This document shows, piece after piece, positions 60,984 through 64,000 of a stretch of 64,000 bases of DNA. A program made the translations under genes and the position numbers. The notes under the pieces were generated by a model, which did not search any database, was not told the DNA's origin, and saw nothing but the letters and a program-made list of their open reading frames with translations. The stretch comes from Rhodococcus rhodnii NBRC 100604. Its GTDB lineage: Bacteria > Actinomycetota > Actinomycetes > Mycobacteriales > Mycobacteriaceae. The first letter of the stretch is position 1. Every line of letters begins with the position of its first letter. The stretch lies in assembly GCF_001894925.1 (NCBI RefSeq), contig NZ_BCXD01000002.1, forward strand, positions 1-64,000. The letters run 5' to 3'.

Positions 60984-62126
60984 TCACGCCGCGGCCGCCC
61001 CCGCCAGCCCCCACTCCGCAGCCAGCAACTCGTAGCTGCGCACCCGGTCCGCGTGAGCGTGCGTGATGCCCGTGACCAGCAACTCGTCCGCGCCGGTGAG
61101 TGCCCGCAGCCGGTCGAGCCGATCCGCCACCGTCGTCGGAGCACCGGCGAACTGAGTGACGACCCGGTCGTGCACGAGGGCGTACTCCTCCTCGGTCAGC
61201 GGCGGGGTCGTCGCCGGATCGGGGTAGGCCACAGCACCGTTCCCGCTGCGGATGGAGTGCGTCCAGTTCGGGTACGTCGCGACGAGTTCGGCCGCGCGAT
61301 CGTCGCTCTCCGCCACCACCGCGTCCGCCGAGACCACGACGTACGGCTCCGGTAGGACGCCCGGCCGAAAGGCCGCTCGGTAGGCAGCGACTGCGTCGAG
61401 TGTCGTCGCCGGGCTGACGTGATAGTTGGCCCCGAACGGCAGCCCCAGCCTGCCCGCGAGCTGTGCGCTCGCGCCGGCGCTGCTGCCGAACAGCCACACC
61501 TGGACGTCCGCGGCCGTGCCGGGAACCGCGCGCAGTGCGACTCCGTCCGGGCTCAGGTACGTCCCTCGCAGCAACGCGAGGATGTCGTCGACCTGTTCGG
61601 CGAAATCGGGCGACCGTGCGCCCGGCTGCTGCAGGACCCCGGCAGCCGCGGTGAGCAGTGGCGACGCCAGGACGCGGCTCGCGTCGAACGGCGGCGGCAG
61701 CACGACTCCCTCCCGAATCTCGGTCTCGGTCCGCGTCGCGACCGCCGGCCCACGTTCACCGGACACCGCCGCGAGCGCTTCGGCGCGCCGATGCCCCGAG
61801 CGCCCGAGGCCGAGGTCGATTCGCCCCGGATACAGCGCGTCCAGTGTTCCGAACGCCTCGGTGACGGCCGCAGCAGTGGTCGTGCCGAGCTGCACCGCCG
61901 CCGAGCCGACGCGGATCGTGCGGGTCGCGGCGGCGACGGCGCCGATCAGGACCGCGGGCGACGAGCTCGCCACGGCCGCGAAGTGGTGCTCGGCGAGCCA
62001 GTATCGCGAGAATCCCCATGCCTCGGCGCGGCGCGCGAGATCGAGAGTGTGAGCGAGCGCGGTCCGCGCGTCCGCCCCCTCGGAGATCGGCGCGAGATCG
62101 AGAATCGACAGCGGCACCGGGCTCAT
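60984..62126 (-). CDS. LLM class flavin-dependent oxidoreductase (YhbW/MsnO8-like)
   Basis: 380 residues from the ATG at 62126. It starts PLSILDLAPISEGADARTALAHT and has SRYWLAEHHFAAVASSSP, IRVGSAAVQLG, the GRIDLGLGRSGH segment and the C-terminal ADELLVTGITH, the standard MsnO8-type luciferase fold. The substrate is unknown. Its start overlaps the DUF1684 stop by four bases, so it is the last gene of the operon entering from the right edge. Confidence 0.9.
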   Translation of the reverse strand: MSPVPLSILDLAPISEGADARTALAHTLDLARRAEAWGFSRYWLAEHHFAAVASSSPAVLIGAVAAATRTIRVGSAAVQLGTTTAAAVTEAFGTLDALYPGRIDLGLGRSGHRRAEALAAVSGERGPAVATRTETEIREGVVLPPPFDASRVLASPLLTAAAGVLQQPGARSPDFAEQVDDILALLRGTYLSPDGVALRAVPGTAADVQVWLFGSSAGASAQLAGRLGLPFGANYHVSPATTLDAVAAYRAAFRPGVLPEPYVVVSADAVVAESDDRAAELVATYPNWTHSIRSGNGAVAYPDPATTPPLTEEEYALVHDRVVTQFAGAPTTVADRLDRLRALTGADELLVTGITHAHADRVRSYELLAAEWGLAGAAAA

Positions 62127-62950
62127 CGTGCCGGATCCTTCTCGCCGGCCTCGACCGCGAACGGAAGCCGGTTCTCCGCCGGCGCGATCGGGCACGTCGC
62201 GTACGCCGTGAACGCACACGGCAGATTCGCCGCGCGAGTGAAGTCGAGGACGGTCGTACCGTCGTCACCCGGTGCGGGAACAGCGAGCAGCCGGGCCGAC
62301 GGATAGGTCGTGACGCCGCTCGTGCGGTCGGTGAACAACACCCGCAGGGTCCGCTCCGGACCGGCGAAGGCGACGAGCGTGTGATCGTCGCCGTGCACGG
62401 CGAACCGGAGGACGCCGACCGCCCGGTGGTGGTGCTCGAGGCCGTCGATCACGGCTCCCGTGACGACGGTGCGGACGTCGTCGAAGGGATGGAAGCACGC
62501 GGGAACGATCCACCGGTCGCTCGGCTCGAACACCGGAACCCCGTCGAACTCGATCCGGCCCCGCGAGTCGGGATCGAGCACGCGGACCGCGAAGCGGCCG
62601 CTGCGGCGGATCACCTCGAGCAGCCGCTCGCCGTCGCGAACGCGCAGGCCGGGCCCACCCTCGTGCGCAGCGAGGGCCAGCGTCCCATCGACGGTCTCGC
62701 CCTCGAACTCGAGCCCGTCGGCGGCGCGCGCGTCGAGCAGGACGGCCGCGCTCTCGCCGGTGCCGTCCACGCGCCACGTCCCGGGCACGCCGTCGAACAC
62801 CGCCCATCCGTCGGTGATCCACTGCAGCGCCGTGAACGCGAGCGGCCCGTCGGGCGCGAGCAGGGCGGCCTCGCGGTCGACGCGCCACCGCTGCCAGCGG
62901 GATCGGATCCCCTCCGCACGAGGGTCGGTGGTGCTCTCGGCAGTGGTCAT
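62123..62950 (-). CDS. DUF1684-family protein
   Basis: 275 residues from the ATG at 62950. WRVDREAALLAPDGPLAFTALQWITDG, RWIVPACFHPFDD, and the C-terminal LDFTRAANLPCAFTAYATCPIAPAENRLPFAVEAGE identify DUF1684, a predicted small-molecule-binding beta-barrel family with conserved Cys and the NLPCAFT/CPxPPxENRL segment. Its biochemical role is unknown. It lies between two luciferase-like genes with four-base overlaps on both sides, so all three should be translated together and perhaps act on one substrate. Confidence 0.9.
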   Translation of the reverse strand: MTTAESTTDPRAEGIRSRWQRWRVDREAALLAPDGPLAFTALQWITDGWAVFDGVPGTWRVDGTGESAAVLLDARAADGLEFEGETVDGTLALAAHEGGPGLRVRDGERLLEVIRRSGRFAVRVLDPDSRGRIEFDGVPVFEPSDRWIVPACFHPFDDVRTVVTGAVIDGLEHHHRAVGVLRFAVHGDDHTLVAFAGPERTLRVLFTDRTSGVTTYPSARLLAVPAPGDDGTTVLDFTRAANLPCAFTAYATCPIAPAENRLPFAVEAGEKDPAR

Positions 62951-64000
62951 GATGCTCGCGCTCCTCGTGTCGTGTCGTGTGGCCGGGGCAGGCCAAGGTG
63001 CTCCCGCAGCGTCGTCCCGGTGTATTCGGTGCGGAAGCTGCCGAGGTCCTGGAGTTCGGGGACGACGGTGTCGACGAACTCGTCGAGTCCCGCGGGCGTC
63101 AGGTGTGGCACGAGAATGAAGCCGTCGCACGCGTCCTCCTGCACGTAGCGGTCGATCTCGCGCGCGACGTGGCGGGCGGTGCCGACGAACTGTTCGCGGC
63201 TGGTGACGGCGATGACGAGCTCGCGGATCGACAGCTTCTCGGCCGCCGCACGCTCACGCCACTCCTGGGCGACCCGGCGCGGATCCTGCGCATGCCGCAC
63301 CCGGCCACGGGTGATGTCGGGGTTGTCGACGGGTTCGACGGCGGGCAGCGGTCCATCGGGGTCGTACTCGGCGAGGTCGCGTCCCCAGACCTGTTCGAGA
63401 AACGCGATCGCGGTGTGCGGGCCGACCTGCCGCAGCCGGATATCGCGTGCCCGCTCGGCGGCGTCCTCGGCACTGTCACCGAGCACGACGGCCGCCGCGG
63501 GCAGCACCTTGAGCGCATCGCGGTCGCGGCCGTACCGCGCGAGCCGTTCCTTCACGTCCGCGAAGAACGCCTTGCCGGCCTCGATCGAGCCGTGCACCGT
63601 GAAGATCGCGTCGGCATGAGCGGCACCGAATTCGCGGCCGTCGCCGGAATCGCCGGCCTGCAGCAGCACCGGGTGTCCCTGCGGGCTGCGCGGCAGCGGC
63701 GACCGGCCCGCGATGTCGAATTGCGTGGTCCGGTGCGTCACCTCACGTGAGGGCGCGGCGAACACTCCGCGCTCACGATCGACGACGAGCGCGTCGTCGG
63801 GCCAAGCGTCCCAGAACGCGCGAGCACCCTCGATCACCTCCCGGGCACGCACGTAGCGGTCGGCGCGATCGAGATAGCCTCCGCGCCGGAAGTTCTCGCC
63901 CGTGAACGCGTCCGGCGAGGTCACCATGTTCCAGGCCGCGCGACCGTCCGAGAGGAGGTCGAGCGACGCGAACTGGCGTGCGAGCTCGTACGGCTCGTTG
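62947..64000 (-). CDS. LLM monooxygenase of the NtaA/SnaA/DszA type, N terminus beyond right edge
   Basis: The frame is open from the stop at 62947 to the window end, covering about 350 residues. The start lies outside; residues before MVTSPDAF read EPYELARQFASLDLLSDGRAAWN, the family motif for these FMNH2-dependent two-component monooxygenases. The sequence continues with NFRRGGYLDRADRY, VLLQAGDSGDGREFGA and QVWGRDLAEYDPDG. Members act on nitrilotriacetate, pristinamycin precursors or dibenzothiophene sulfone. No reductase gene is seen in the visible part of this operon; the FMN reductase at 56992 could serve it. Confidence 0.9.
   Translation of the reverse strand, partial: NEPYELARQFASLDLLSDGRAAWNMVTSPDAFTGENFRRGGYLDRADRYVRAREVIEGARAFWDAWPDDALVVDRERGVFAAPSREVTHRTTQFDIAGRSPLPRSPQGHPVLLQAGDSGDGREFGAAHADAIFTVHGSIEAGKAFFADVKERLARYGRDRDALKVLPAAAVVLGDSAEDAAERARDIRLRQVGPHTAIAFLEQVWGRDLAEYDPDGPLPAVEPVDNPDITRGRVRHAQDPRRVAQEWRERAAAEKLSIRELVIAVTSREQFVGTARHVAREIDRYVQEDACDGFILVPHLTPAGLDEFVDTVVPELQDLGSFRTEYTGTTLREHLGLPRPHDTTRGARAS

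Overview
This 64 kb window is high-GC (about 70% by eye) actinobacterial chromosome with dense coding, many GTG starts and frequent 4-bp ATGA/GTGA gene overlaps. Mycolyltransferases of the antigen 85 family, an F420-dependent glucose-6-phosphate dehydrogenase, and a glnX-glnH-pknG block place it in the mycolic-acid bacteria (Mycobacteriales). The gene order matches, from memory, the M. tuberculosis segment Rv0407 to Rv0462 (fgd1, pta, ackA, pknG, glnH, mutT3, thiEOSG, lpqL, thiD, xthA, def, Rv0430, Rv0431, sodC, Rv0433, Rv0435c, pssA, psd, groEL2, a prolyl oligopeptidase, lpd). The extra genes (mrp operon, ctaD, peptide/mycolyltransferase cluster, luciferase-like oxidoreductases) suggest Rhodococcus or a close relative rather than Mycobacterium. 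The genus is an inference. I see no rRNA, tRNA, IS element, phage gene or CRISPR array.

Layout. 0-7.4 kb: a partial STAS protein, an acidic DUF5709 protein, lpdA, a WS/DGAT-like acyltransferase, an S9 peptidase and an alpha/beta hydrolase. 7.4-13.7 kb: the most unusual part. Two secreted mycolyltransferase paralogues are interleaved with four tiny hydrophobic ORFs of 25-30 codons, three of the four peptides ending in S or SL motifs and all beginning MGS. The cluster ends at groEL, which carries two CIRCE operators. This order resembles the corynebacterial arrangement mycolyltransferase-PorH/PorA-groEL. A fifth peptide of the same kind lies alone at 60.7 kb. 13.7-23.9 kb: a secreted protein, a HAD phosphatase, ctaD, an SRPBCC protein, then psd-pssA-CDC48-like ATPase-membrane protein. 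24.1-30.5 kb: a six-gene mrp cation/proton antiporter operon with an A-B fusion. 30.5-41.7 kb: the glutamate-cysteine ligase-like gene, lipoprotein sodC, the LytR_C (VirR-like) and DUF3263 genes, def, two acetyltransferases, xthA, thiD, a class III cyclase, an M28 aminopeptidase and an ABC exporter. 41.8-44.9 kb: thiG, thiS and thiO behind a TPP riboswitch, with divergent thiE. 45.7-53.8 kb: glnX-glnH-pknG followed by two membrane-protein genes. 53.6-64 kb: ackA-pta, a MarR-controlled luciferase-like monooxygenase/FMN reductase operon, fgd1, the lone small peptide, and a second monooxygenase operon that runs off the right edge.

Functionally the window joins cell-envelope building (mycolate transfer, phospholipid synthesis, possible channel peptides), nutrient sensing and central metabolism (GlnX/GlnH/PknG, Lpd, AckA/Pta, Fgd), thiamine synthesis and ion homeostasis. 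A family of three long imperfect palindromes (1.6, 39.9 and 56.9 kb) sits 18-26 bp downstream of minus-strand stop codons and is probably a dispersed terminator-like repeat.
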